A stretch of 64,000 nt of DNA. Origin: DATFDN01 sp963756495. GTDB taxonomy: Bacteria > Pseudomonadota > Alphaproteobacteria > Acetobacterales > Acetobacteraceae. The stretch is from positions 806,001 through 870,000 of the forward strand of contig CAVWNS010000014.1 of assembly GCA_963756495.1 (NCBI GenBank), in the 5' to 3' direction. Positions 47,761-56,313 of the stretch are shown one piece after another; positions within the stretch are counted from its first letter, which is position 1, and the number at the start of each line of letters is the position of its first letter. The notes below the pieces were generated by a model, which was given only the letters and a program-made list of their open reading frames with translations, did not search any database and was not told the origin of the DNA. The position numbers and the translations under genes are program-made.

Positions 47761-48840
47761 CTACTCCCGGAACAGATGCACCGAAGCGGGCCGGATCAGG
47801 GCCGAGGCGGCTTGGCCGAGGCCGGGCGGGGCAGGGGACCAACGCGGCAGCAGGATGTCCAGCGGCATCGGCCCGGCTCCGCGCAGGCGCATCCCGAGCC
47901 CGTCCGGGCGGACCTGCGCGACAGTCAGCGGCACCGTGTTCAGATCGGCGCCAGCCCGCTCGGCCAGGTGGGCCAGGGCGATGTCCTCGGAGCGGATCGC
48001 CACGCCGACGCGCGCACCCGGCACCAGCCAGTCGGGCGCCGGCGCGCGCAACGCGATCCCGCCGACATCCACGATTGCCCACGCCGCGGCAATCGACCGC
48101 ACGATGCCCGACAGCAGGTTGCGTACCCCGACCAGGCGGGCGGCGGCGCGGCTCTCCGGGTGAGCGAACACGTTGCCCGGCGTGCCCTGCTGCACGATGC
48201 GGTGCCCCGCCATCACCGCCATCCAGTCGGCCATGCCGGCCACCTGCGGGTCGTGCGTCACGGCCAGGGTCGGGATGTTCAGGCGGCGCAGGTCGGCCGT
48301 CAGTTCGGCCAGCACCTCGTCGCGGGTCGCCGGGTCGAGCGCGGAGGTCGGCTCGTCCAGCAGCAGCAGCTCCGGCGCGCGGGCGAGCGCGCGGGCCAGC
48401 GCGACGCGTTGCTGCTGGCCGCCCGAGAGCGCGCCCGGCTTGCGCTCGGCAAGCCCAGCCATTCCCAGTCGGGCAAGCAGGGCCAGCGCCTGATCCCGCC
48501 GGTCGCGCCCGCGCGCCAGCGGGTAGGCGACGTTCTCCCAGGCGCGCAGATGCGGAAACAGGCCGAAGCCTTGCGGCAGGTAGCCGACCGGCCGGCGCTG
48601 CGGGGGCAGCCCGCGGAACGGGGTGCCATCAGCCGGAATCAGCCCGGCGATCGCTTGCAGCAAGGTCGTCTTGCCCTCGCCGCTCAGGCCGAGGAGCACG
48701 GTCAGGCCGCGCAGATCGAACCGCGCCTCCAGCGCAAGGGGCCGCCCGAGCCGGTAGTCGATCCCGAGCGCCGGTGGGGGCAGGGCCTCCGTAGGAGAGG
48801 GGGCCGGCCGGACCGGGAACGGCAGGACGTTGCCGATCAC
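47761..48840 (-). CDS. ABC transporter ATP-binding protein, molybdate/tungstate type
   Basis: 359 residues. Walker A GLSGEGKTT, signature LSGGQQQRVALARALARAPE, Walker B LLLLDEPTSALDP, switch His in VTHD. The C-terminal quarter (residues 275-359) is a TOBE/MOP-like anion-sensing domain as in ModC/WtpC. GTG 48840 overlaps the permease stop (GTGA), completing a binding protein-permease-ATPase operon on the minus strand. Walker A differs slightly from the consensus (Glu in GxxGxGK-T/S position 5) but keeps Gly-Lys-Thr. Confidence 0.9.
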   Translation of the reverse strand: MIGNVLPFPVRPAPSPTEALPPPALGIDYRLGRPLALEARFDLRGLTVLLGLSGEGKTTLLQAIAGLIPADGTPFRGLPPQRRPVGYLPQGFGLFPHLRAWENVAYPLARGRDRRDQALALLARLGMAGLAERKPGALSGGQQQRVALARALARAPELLLLDEPTSALDPATRDEVLAELTADLRRLNIPTLAVTHDPQVAGMADWMAVMAGHRIVQQGTPGNVFAHPESRAAARLVGVRNLLSGIVRSIAAAWAIVDVGGIALRAPAPDWLVPGARVGVAIRSEDIALAHLAERAGADLNTVPLTVAQVRPDGLGMRLRGAGPMPLDILLPRWSPAPPGLGQAASALIRPASVHLFRE

Positions 48841-49604
48841 GCCCGCACCGCCCGCCGGGCCGTCAGCCCGAGCCAGAGGGGTAGCGGCAGGGCGGCTGCG
48901 AAGAACAGCCACAGCAGCGGATAGACCGCCGACAGCCCGGCATCCTGGAGATTGACCCACAGCTTCACCGGAATGCCCTGCGGATAGTAGGCGACGATCA
49001 GCGCGGTGCCGAACTCGCCCAGCGCGCGCACCCATGCCAGGGCCAATGCCGCGCCCAGGCCGATGCGGGCCAGCGGCAGCGTGACCGTCAGGAACACCTG
49101 CCACGGTTCCTTGCCCAGGGTCAGCGCGATCCGCTCCAGATCGCGCGGCACGCCCTCGAAGGCGCCGCGCGCGGCCAGCACGTAGTACGGCATGGCGCCA
49201 TAGACCTGCGCGAGCACGAAGGCGCCCGGCGTGTTGGTGAGGCCCAGCCCGAGGCGCTCCAGCGTGCCACCCACCGCGCTGTAGGGGCCGGTCAGGGACG
49301 CGAGCAGGATGCCAAGGGCGAGCGGCGGCGTAAGCAGGGCCACCAGAACCAGCGCCTCGGCGGCCGTCTTGCCCCGGAAATCGTGTCGCGCCAGCCACCA
49401 GGCCAGCGGGGTGCCGAGCGCGATCACGACCAGCATGGCGAGGCTCGTGTAGCCGAGCGAGGTGCCGACCGCCGTCAGGTCCCCCGGCGCGAGTGCGAAC
49501 CCACGCCAGTCGGTGACCGCGATCAGCGTGGCGAAGGGGGCGGCGAGCAGCCCGAGCGCGAGCGGGCCGAGCCCGAGCAGGACGGCGGCGAGCCGGGCGC
49601 TCAT
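48837..49604 (-). CDS. ABC transporter permease, molybdate/tungstate type
   Basis: 255 residues, about six membrane helices. The EAA loop that contacts the ATPase reads LERIALTLGKEPWQVFLTVT followed by LPLARIGLGAALALAWVRALGEFG, the pattern of ModB/WtpB/CysT-type permeases. Start ATG 49604 lies inside the binding-protein stop (ATGA) and its own stop inside the ATPase start. Confidence 0.9.
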   Translation of the reverse strand: MSARLAAVLLGLGPLALGLLAAPFATLIAVTDWRGFALAPGDLTAVGTSLGYTSLAMLVVIALGTPLAWWLARHDFRGKTAAEALVLVALLTPPLALGILLASLTGPYSAVGGTLERLGLGLTNTPGAFVLAQVYGAMPYYVLAARGAFEGVPRDLERIALTLGKEPWQVFLTVTLPLARIGLGAALALAWVRALGEFGTALIVAYYPQGIPVKLWVNLQDAGLSAVYPLLWLFFAAALPLPLWLGLTARRAVRA

Positions 49605-50515
49605 GCCAACGCTTCACCCCTTGGCGGCCCATAGCCACCCTGGCGCAGCAGTTCCTGGCCCTTGGCCGAGGTTAGGAACGTGACGAAGCGGCCGCCCAGC
49701 TCGGCGTCGGGGGCGTTGGTGAGCGCGCCGGCGTAGAACACCAGCGGCTCGGGATGCACCACGGTCGTGCCGCCGCCCGGCTTCGGCAGGGTCAGCGAGG
49801 CCTGGGAGTACCAGGATTCCTCATAGGCCGGATCGCCGAGGTCGATCTCCGCCGGCAGGGACACGTAGGGAAGGTGGTGCGAGAGGACCGCGCTCTCATA
49901 ACCCGAGCTGGCGTCGAGCTGCCCGCTCTCGAGCCGGCTGAGGAGCGACGGCTCGGTCAAAATCTGCGCCGGGTTGATGATGGGCCCGAGAATAGCCTGG
50001 GAGAGGCCCGGGACACGGTAGTACCGTTCGGCCAGCTCCATCGTGAAGATGATGTTCCGGCCCTGCGGGTCAGTGAGCGGGTCGGTGCGCCCGAAGCGGA
50101 AACCGGACGTCTGCATGACGTGCCACCACGGGCCATGCCCCTCGGTGGCGGCCTTCAGCCCGGCGGCGAAGCGGCTGCGCGGGCTGTAGGCGATCACCAT
50201 GCGCGTGGAGGCGATCGGCACGGCGTTGCGAACCAGCCCGGCGTTGAGCAGTAATTGCATCGGACTCGCCGTGACCGACACGAACACGTCGGCCTGCATC
50301 TTCTTGGACGCCAACAGCCGCGCCAGCCCGAACGCGCCCTGGCCGGTGCCCTGGAACGTCGCCTGGTTGGCGGCGGCAAAGGCGGGACCCAGCGCGCGGT
50401 CCATGACCACGCCCATCGAGCCGGCATAGGCCACGCGCAGCACGGACTCCGCGCGCGCGGGTGGCGCGGTCAGCGCAAGCAGGGGCACGGCCGTCAGGAA
50501 GGAGCGTCGGCGCAT
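49601..50515 (-). CDS. Extracellular substrate-binding protein, WtpA/TupA-like
   Basis: 304 residues. Signal peptide ends TAPPARA-ES. The opening VLRVAYAGSMGVVMDRALGP and the ADVFVSVTASPMQLLLNAGL stretch are those of oxyanion binders (molybdate, tungstate, sulfate class). TRMVIAYSPRSRFA and SGYESAVLSHHLPYVSLP also fit. Together with the coupled permease and MOP-domain ATPase, tungstate or molybdate is the likely cargo; the sequence does not separate them. ATG 50515 has a GAGAGG site six bases upstream; an in-frame start farther up lacks one. Confidence 0.87.
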   Translation of the reverse strand: MRRRSFLTAVPLLALTAPPARAESVLRVAYAGSMGVVMDRALGPAFAAANQATFQGTGQGAFGLARLLASKKMQADVFVSVTASPMQLLLNAGLVRNAVPIASTRMVIAYSPRSRFAAGLKAATEGHGPWWHVMQTSGFRFGRTDPLTDPQGRNIIFTMELAERYYRVPGLSQAILGPIINPAQILTEPSLLSRLESGQLDASSGYESAVLSHHLPYVSLPAEIDLGDPAYEESWYSQASLTLPKPGGGTTVVHPEPLVFYAGALTNAPDAELGGRFVTFLTSAKGQELLRQGGYGPPRGEALA

Positions 50516-50604
50516 TGATACCTCTCGACGGCGATATCTCCGCCCAGACATATCCGACGCCGCACGGCCGGTCAAAGCGACGGACTGGCCGCAGCGAGGG
50601 ACCG

Positions 50605-51276
50605 TTAGGCAGGCTGAGACTGTGCCTCCTGCCAAAGGTCGTGAGCCGCGCGGCAGACCGCCAGCCAAGGCTCGAAGGAGAGTTCGCGAGCAAAGCGTAG
50701 CGGTGCCAAACGATCGAGATAACCGACCATCAGCCCGTCATCCAGCCTCCGCACCGTGCCAACCTGGCTCGCCTGCTCGGCGAGCGTGACCCACAGAAGC
50801 ACCGCCCTGCCGCGCCGGCGAATTGCGTCGCGCAGTCGGAACGCCTCGGCGTCCTGGCCGGCCGCCTCGGTGCGGAACACGAGCAGCTTGTCGCCGATGG
50901 CCAGGTCCTCCAGCAGCATTCTCGCGAGCAGGGGGAATCGCTCTCGTGCAATCTTGTGGAGAACGACGTCCTCCGCGACCGTGCCCTTCCTCAGCGTTGT
51001 ATGGAACTCAAAGTCATACAATGCGTGACGCGTGATGTACTCATCGTCGAAGCCGAGCGTAACCTCGATCAGCTCCGGCTCGGCAAGGCCCGCGAAGGAG
51101 TTGCAAAGCGCCGCGATCAATCCATCCAGCGGCGTAAGACCGAAGCGGAACAGCCCGAGTGGCTCGATCCCGCACCAGCGTTGCACCAGCCCGAACTCGC
51201 AGTTTACCCCAATGCTGGCGAACTGCTCGACGATGGGCGCCATATCGCGCCGCAGTGATGGATCGGGTATCTCCAT
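50605..51276 (-). CDS. Hypothetical protein with an N-C-E-F-G motif
   Basis: 223 residues, soluble, no signal peptide. The N-terminal ASIGVNCEFGLVQRWCGIEP followed by LGLFRFGLTPLDGLIAAL is a motif I know from uncharacterised proteins of Acetobacteraceae and Methylobacterium, often near glycosyltransferase genes. It loosely recalls the papain-like DUF1796 family (Gly-x-Asn-Cys then Phe-Asp-Trp), which would make Cys a candidate nucleophile and HTTLR-type His a partner; this is conjecture. Start ATG 51276 with AGGA upstream. It is 89 bases upstream of the oxyanion ABC operon on the same strand but there is no functional reason to join them. Confidence 0.65.
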   Translation of the reverse strand: MEIPDPSLRRDMAPIVEQFASIGVNCEFGLVQRWCGIEPLGLFRFGLTPLDGLIAALCNSFAGLAEPELIEVTLGFDDEYITRHALYDFEFHTTLRKGTVAEDVVLHKIARERFPLLARMLLEDLAIGDKLLVFRTEAAGQDAEAFRLRDAIRRRGRAVLLWVTLAEQASQVGTVRRLDDGLMVGYLDRLAPLRFARELSFEPWLAVCRAAHDLWQEAQSQPA

Positions 51277-51416
51277 ATTGTCGGTCCTCGGATCGGGGCG
51301 TTGGTTCGGACGCGGCTTGTCCCAAACCCTTCCGACCCGAGGCAAGCAATTACGCCCCCGTCCTTGCGCCACTGCACTCCCGATGCATCATCGTTGGCTC
51401 GTGCATGGAGGGCGGG

Positions 51417-52085
51417 ATGCTGGCGGGCGAGGCTGTGGTGGCGATCTGGAACGGCATCGCGCCGGAGGGGCGGTCCGGGTTCTACGACTGGCACGGCAAC
51501 GAGCACATGCCCGAGCAGGTCGGCATCCCCGGCTTTCGGCGCGGGCGGCGCTTGGTCGCGCTCGGCCCGGACACGCACCCGGCGTTCTTCACCCTCTATG
51601 AGGCCGATACGATGGAGGTGCTGAAGGGTACCGACTACGCCAACCGCCTGAACGAGCCCACCGAGGGCACGCGCGCGAACGTCGCGCAGTTCCGCAACAC
51701 CCAGCGTGCCCTTGCGCGCGTGCTCGAAAGCCGCGGACCGGGCATGGGTGGCGTCATGCTGACGGTGCGCTTCGACGCCGATCCGGGCGCGACGGAGGTG
51801 CTGGCCCGTATGACGCGCGACGCACGCCAGGCGCCGCGCGTGACCGGGGCGCATCTCTGCCGGGCCGACGATGCCGCCTCGGCGGTGCGCACGACGGAGA
51901 CGCGCGATCGCGCGGATGTCGAGATTCCGCCCTGTTGGTTCTTCCTGATCGAGGCAACCGACGAGCCGGCGCTGGCCGATGCCGTGCCCGCAGCGGCGCT
52001 ATTGGCGGCCGGCGTGCGAGGGCCGGTCCAGCGCGGCGTGTATCGGCTGGAATACGTTCGCACCAAGACCGCCATCGCGCCGTAG
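51417..52085 (+). CDS. Protein with ferredoxin-like (dimeric alpha/beta barrel) domains, function unknown
   Basis: 222 residues. DWHGNEHMPEQVGIPGFRRG is the signature of uncharacterised proteins that carry one or two EthD/ABM-like ferredoxin folds; the second half (residues 120-222, MLTVRFDADPGATEVLARM) looks like a degenerate repeat. No cofactor motif or membrane segment. The ATG at 51417 is chosen because GGAGG lies five bases upstream; ATG 51405 is a second option. Divergent from the NCEFG gene. Confidence 0.6.
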   Translation: MLAGEAVVAIWNGIAPEGRSGFYDWHGNEHMPEQVGIPGFRRGRRLVALGPDTHPAFFTLYEADTMEVLKGTDYANRLNEPTEGTRANVAQFRNTQRALARVLESRGPGMGGVMLTVRFDADPGATEVLARMTRDARQAPRVTGAHLCRADDAASAVRTTETRDRADVEIPPCWFFLIEATDEPALADAVPAAALLAAGVRGPVQRGVYRLEYVRTKTAIAP

Positions 52086-52176
52086 GCGGGCTCTCCCGGC
52101 GTTGTCATACAAGCATCACACCCACGCACGGTCTGCGCAGAGGAAGTTCGTCGGCGTGCAATCAGGAGCGTCAGGC

Positions 52177-54213
52177 ATGAAGCGGATGCGACGGCGGATA
52201 ACGACGGCGATTGCCGTGGCGCTGTGGGCGGCCACCCCGGCCTGGGCACAGCAGGGCACCCGGCCGATGATCACGCCGCAACCGGACCCCAGTCCCGCCG
52301 TCGCCCCGTATGTCATCGACCCCGCAGCCGATCCGTCTCCGTCGCGGGATGCCCTGATCAACCAGCTTCGCCAAAAGGTGAAATACGTCTTCGTCATCTT
52401 CAACGAGAACCATTCCTTCGACAACGAATTTGGCACCTTCCCCGGTGCCGACGAGCTGTTCTCCGATGGCGCAACGCCGCGCGACGCCGCTCACACGAAG
52501 GGTTTCGTGCAGACCTACAAGGACGCCAACGGGCAGAGCGTGACCGTGACCCCGTTCCGGATCGGCCCGCAGCAGAATGCGACCTTCCTGGACAGCGTGG
52601 ATCACAGCCATCGCGGCCTCGCCAAGAAGCTTGACGTCGTGGACGGCGTGCCCAGGATGGATGGTTTCGCCGCCGATGAGTATGGCCGCTTTGCTGCCAG
52701 GGGCGGGGCCGCGAGCGCCGCGATGGGAACGCAGTTCGCCCGGCTGGTGATGAGCTACATCGACTGCGACACGATCCCGTTCTTCTGGAACTACGCCAGC
52801 CGATTCACTCTGTTCGACAACATCTTCGCCACCGAGGACACGCCGTCTACGCCGAACGCGATCGCGATGATCGCCGGGCAGTCCGGCGAGACGCAATGGG
52901 TGGAGCATGGGCCGGGCGGCGTGGCCTCCCAGGTCGGCAACCATGTCGGCACGACGCAGGGACCGCCGCTAGTCAACGATCCGCAGCCCTTCTGGGGCTC
53001 GCAGTTCGACACGCACGACGACCACCAGCCGGCCGGCGCGAAAGAGAGCTATGCCGACACCAACATCGCGAGCAACCTGACCTTCGCCACGTTGCCGCTG
53101 ACCTTTGGCGGCGGTGCCGTCGAGCAGGCGATGCGCCAGGACCCCGCGCCCGAGCTCGATCTGCCTGATATCCGCCAGGACATTCCCTTCGTCGCCTCCC
53201 AGCACGGGCAGCCGGTCAACTGGCGTTGGTACCAGGAAGGCTACGATCACGAGCCGACCGATCCGCCCGGACCGGCGACCCACGCGAGCTATGTGAGCCA
53301 CCACGCAGCGCCGCAGTATTTCGGCTACGTGGCTGATAACCCAGCTTTTCGGAGCAACCTGCGCGGGATGGGCGACTTCTTCGCTGATATGGAAAGCGGC
53401 GACCTGCCGGTCGGCGGCGGCGTGTTCTATATCCGCGGCGGTTTCGGCAATCTTGCCGGCATGACCCCTCCCATCCAGAACCCGCGCTTTCCCGATGGGC
53501 TCGGCGCCGACGACATCGCCGCGATCCAGAAGGTGAAGTCAGGCGACGACGACCATCCGAGCTATGCGGACCGCCAGATCAGCGAATCCATGGCGGCGCG
53601 CGTCATCAACGCGGTGGCGGCCCGGCCGGAGATCTGGAGCCAGAGCGCCATCGTCATCACCTACGACGAATCCGATGGCTTCTACGACCATGCCGCGCCG
53701 CGCATTCTCTCCTATGGACCAGACAAGCTGCCGCTCTCGCGCGGCCTGCGCGTGCCCATGATCGTGATCTCGCCCTATGCCCGCACGCATGTCGTCTCGC
53801 ATGCCGAGGGCGACCACAACGCGGTGATCGAGACCATCGAGGCGATCTTCGCCCTGCCATCGCTCGCCAGCCTGCCCGACGAGAAACAGGCGCTGATCCG
53901 GGGCGAGGATGCGCAATTCAATGGTCCGGACGGTTTCGTGCAGCACTATCTGGGGCCGCGCGATATCAACACGCCCGCCACCGACGACCTGCTCTCCGCC
54001 TTCGAGCCGCGACGCCTGTCGGGCGACGTCGCGCCGCTTCCCGCGAGCTACGCCATGGTCCCGCCGGACGTGATCGCGTCGTTGCCGCATTACGGGGGCA
54101 AGGGCTGTCAGGCGATCGGGATGCTGCCCGAGGACATGCGCCAGCACATCGAGACGCGGGTGCCGGATCACTTCAACACGCTCCCGGCTACGCTGCCCGC
54201 TCATAACCGCTGA
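52177..54213 (+). CDS. Secreted phosphoesterase (acid phosphatase / phospholipase C family)
   Basis: 678 residues. Signal peptide ends AAATPAWA-QQ. Alkaline-phosphatase-like fold of the PLC/AcpA phosphoesterase family: FVIFNENHSFDNEFGTFPGA, FATEDTPSTPNAIAMIAGQ, YDESDGFYDH, LRVPMIVISPYARTH, and EGDHNAVIETIEAIF are its metal- and phosphate-site motifs. Probable role: release of phosphate from extracytoplasmic esters; phospholipid or nucleotide substrates are both possible. CAGGAG at 52163-52168 supports ATG 52177. It shares one base (TGATG) with the next gene. No Pho box identified. Confidence 0.88.
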   Translation: MKRMRRRITTAIAVALWAATPAWAQQGTRPMITPQPDPSPAVAPYVIDPAADPSPSRDALINQLRQKVKYVFVIFNENHSFDNEFGTFPGADELFSDGATPRDAAHTKGFVQTYKDANGQSVTVTPFRIGPQQNATFLDSVDHSHRGLAKKLDVVDGVPRMDGFAADEYGRFAARGGAASAAMGTQFARLVMSYIDCDTIPFFWNYASRFTLFDNIFATEDTPSTPNAIAMIAGQSGETQWVEHGPGGVASQVGNHVGTTQGPPLVNDPQPFWGSQFDTHDDHQPAGAKESYADTNIASNLTFATLPLTFGGGAVEQAMRQDPAPELDLPDIRQDIPFVASQHGQPVNWRWYQEGYDHEPTDPPGPATHASYVSHHAAPQYFGYVADNPAFRSNLRGMGDFFADMESGDLPVGGGVFYIRGGFGNLAGMTPPIQNPRFPDGLGADDIAAIQKVKSGDDDHPSYADRQISESMAARVINAVAARPEIWSQSAIVITYDESDGFYDHAAPRILSYGPDKLPLSRGLRVPMIVISPYARTHVVSHAEGDHNAVIETIEAIFALPSLASLPDEKQALIRGEDAQFNGPDGFVQHYLGPRDINTPATDDLLSAFEPRRLSGDVAPLPASYAMVPPDVIASLPHYGGKGCQAIGMLPEDMRQHIETRVPDHFNTLPATLPAHNR

Positions 54214-54608
54214 TGCGGCGCTTCGCCGTCCTGACGATCCTGTGCCTTTGCGCGTTCGCTCCGGCGTGCCGCGCGAACGGTGACGTGGAGACGTTGTCGG
54301 TGATGGTGCCACGGGACTCGCGCGCGCACAGGCTGCGCGATCTCGGTGGCATGGTGGTGTGCGTCATGATCGCGAGCCCGGCCCAGCAGGCGCTGGAGGC
54401 CCGGCTCGGAGGTTTGCGCGTGCCGATCATCCGTCTCGCCTTCGAGGAGGAGGCGGAGATGCTGGACGCCTACAATGTCGGCCGCTGCCAAGCGGTCGCC
54501 GAGGACGCGGCCACGCTGGCGGCGATGCGGCGCGCGAACGGCGTCAACCACTTGGCGAGCCGGGTGCTGGCGGAGCCCCTCGGCACCGTCGCGGTGGGCG
54601 CGCGGTGA
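54213..54608 (+). CDS. Secreted single-lobe fragment of an amino-acid-type binding protein
   Basis: 131 residues. Signal peptide to about residue 22 (CAFAPACRANG). The rest resembles the middle lobe of AapJ-like SBP_bac_3 proteins: RDLGGMVVCVMIASPAQQAL, AYNVGRCQAVAEDAATLAA and LAEPLGTVAVGA correspond to AapJ's 'GRC-D-x-Y-T-x-D' and 'KEPLGP' segments. The first lobe is absent. It is translationally coupled (TGATG) to the phosphoesterase. Either a decayed transporter subunit or a small periplasmic ligand-binding accessory; the intact signal peptide and frame favour retention. Confidence 0.55.
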   Translation: MRRFAVLTILCLCAFAPACRANGDVETLSVMVPRDSRAHRLRDLGGMVVCVMIASPAQQALEARLGGLRVPIIRLAFEEEAEMLDAYNVGRCQAVAEDAATLAAMRRANGVNHLASRVLAEPLGTVAVGAR

Positions 54609-54621
54609 AGGAAGGCGTGCG

Positions 54622-55629
54622 TCAGTCGGGAACCGGCGCGGACGGATGCAGCAATCCCTCGGCGCGCAGCTCGGCCCATAGCGCCGGCGGAATTGGGGTT
54701 TGCATGAGCGTCACGTTCATCTCGAACTCCTCGGCGGAGCGCGGGCCAGGGATCACGGCCGCCACCACCGGATGGGCGAGCGGGAACTGGAGCGCCGCCG
54801 CGGCGAGCGGGACGCCGTGGCGCGCGCAGACCTCGCCCAGCCGGCGCGCACGCTGGCGGATGTCCTCGGGCGCCGGTGCGTAGTTCCAGGTGTCGCGCCC
54901 GGCCAGGATGCCGGAGTTGAGCGGGCCGCCGACCACGATCGACGTGCCGCGCTGCTCGCAGAGCGGCAGCAGGTCGTCGAGTGGCGCCTGCTCGAGCAGC
55001 GTGTAGCGGCCGGCCAGCAGGAACACATCCCAGTCCGCCCAGCCCATCACGTCCATCAGCACCTTCGTCTCGTTCACGCCGAGGCCGATCGCGCGGATGG
55101 CGCCCGAGGATTTCAGCGCCTCCAGCGCCTTGCGGCCGCTCTCGCGCAGCGCCTTCATGTGCGGGGCATTCGCCTCCGCGCCGTGCTGGTACTCGCCGAT
55201 GTCGTGGACATAAAGGATATCGATGCGGGCGAGGCCGAGCCGCTGGAGGCTGTCCTCGAAGGACCGCATGATACCGTCATAGGTGTAGTCGTATGCGACC
55301 TCGAACGGCATCTGCGACAGCCAGCCTTCGCTGCGCGGCCCCGACGCGGTGCGCGGGCGAAGCAGCCGGCCGACCTTGGTGGAGAGCACCCAGGCCTCGC
55401 GGCTTTCCTCCCGCAGCGCGTCGCCCACCCGCCGCTCGGAGAAGCCGAGCCCGTAGAACGGCGCGGTGTCCACATAGCGCACGCCGGCGGCCCAGGCCGC
55501 CCGCACGATCGCCTCGGCGGTGGCCTGCGTGATCTTCACCCGGTTGCCGCCCATCGTGGCGGTCCCGAGGCCGAGCGTCGTGACCTCGACTCCGGTCCGC
55601 CCGACCCGCCGCCGTTGCCATTCCGCCAT
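54622..55629 (-). CDS. Aldo/keto reductase (D-threo-aldose 1-dehydrogenase-like)
   Basis: 335 residues, TIM barrel, NAD(P)-dependent. Catalytic tetrad visible: Asp and Tyr in VDTAPFYGLG, Lys in LSTKVGR, His in LYVHDIGEY. The PGPRSAEEF segment is the phosphate-binding C-terminus. This arrangement matches the fucose-dehydrogenase / pyridoxal-4-dehydrogenase branch. ATG 55629 is preferred over 55656 because GGGAGG lies 8 bases before it. Its 3' end converges on the binding-protein fragment. Confidence 0.88.
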   Translation of the reverse strand: MAEWQRRRVGRTGVEVTTLGLGTATMGGNRVKITQATAEAIVRAAWAAGVRYVDTAPFYGLGFSERRVGDALREESREAWVLSTKVGRLLRPRTASGPRSEGWLSQMPFEVAYDYTYDGIMRSFEDSLQRLGLARIDILYVHDIGEYQHGAEANAPHMKALRESGRKALEALKSSGAIRAIGLGVNETKVLMDVMGWADWDVFLLAGRYTLLEQAPLDDLLPLCEQRGTSIVVGGPLNSGILAGRDTWNYAPAPEDIRQRARRLGEVCARHGVPLAAAALQFPLAHPVVAAVIPGPRSAEEFEMNVTLMQTPIPPALWAELRAEGLLHPSAPVPD

Positions 55630-55674
55630 GCGATCGTCCTCCCGTTTAACCGTCATCTGCCGGGCGAACCTAGA

Positions 55675-56121
55675 TCAGGGCAACCACGATCCCAATACGT
55701 GGTTGGCGTCGAACGTCACCGCGTTCAGCCCGGCCGCGTCCTCGCCGCGATCAGCCATGTCATCCGCCACCAGCCGGCGCGCCCGGGCTGACTCGCGGGT
55801 GATGATGGCGGGCAGGTCCCGTCGCAGGCTGGGACTGGCTTCGAGAATGTCCTCGATGTCCGTCCGCACGCGCCGGACGGTGCTTCTCCAACCGCCGCGA
55901 GGATCGCCGGCGGGCGATACCTGAAGCTTCATCAGGTGCTCGATCACAGTGCGGACGTGGCTCGCAAGCGTGCGGCGTTCGGAAGCACCCAGGCTCTCGA
56001 TCTCCTCGGCCACGTTCTCCCAGTCCACTGGCGCATTGCTGCGCTCCCGCGCGGCGGACCGAAGCGCCTGGGCCTGGCGCGCTGACCAAAGCACGAGATC
56101 GGTGTGGTAGAGGTCACCCAT
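55675..56121 (-). CDS. DUF29 family protein
   Basis: 148 residues, all-helical. Matches the DUF29 pattern: DLVLWSARQAQALRSAA, DWENVAEEIESLGASERRTL, HVRTVIEHLMKLQ, and a C-terminal Trp-Arg-x-Thr/Arg-rich stretch. Function unknown; the family is abundant in cyanobacteria and alphaproteobacteria, often in several copies near mobile DNA. The IS701-type element lies 75 bases upstream of its start, so its promoter may have been changed. Confidence 0.82.
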   Translation of the reverse strand: MGDLYHTDLVLWSARQAQALRSAARERSNAPVDWENVAEEIESLGASERRTLASHVRTVIEHLMKLQVSPAGDPRGGWRSTVRRVRTDIEDILEASPSLRRDLPAIITRESARARRLVADDMADRGEDAAGLNAVTFDANHVLGSWLP

Positions 56122-56195
56122 GGCGCGATCCTAGCCCCATGTCTCTGGGTGGGCCAGGGATCAACTTGGACCCCGGAAGCGAGCGTGAGGGCTAA

Positions 56196-56210
56196 CATTA
56201 CAGTTGCGCT
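56196..56210 (+). repeat. Left terminal inverted repeat of the IS element
   Basis: Perfect reverse complement of 57608-57622. Confidence 0.88.
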
Positions 56211-56313
56211 TTCCTATGGTGAGCTGCGCGAGCGGCGGCTTGATGGGCCCGTCTCCAGAGTGACCAGGCGATGATGTGCGCGGGTTGGATGCGTCGTCTT
56301 GCAAGCCGCGTTG

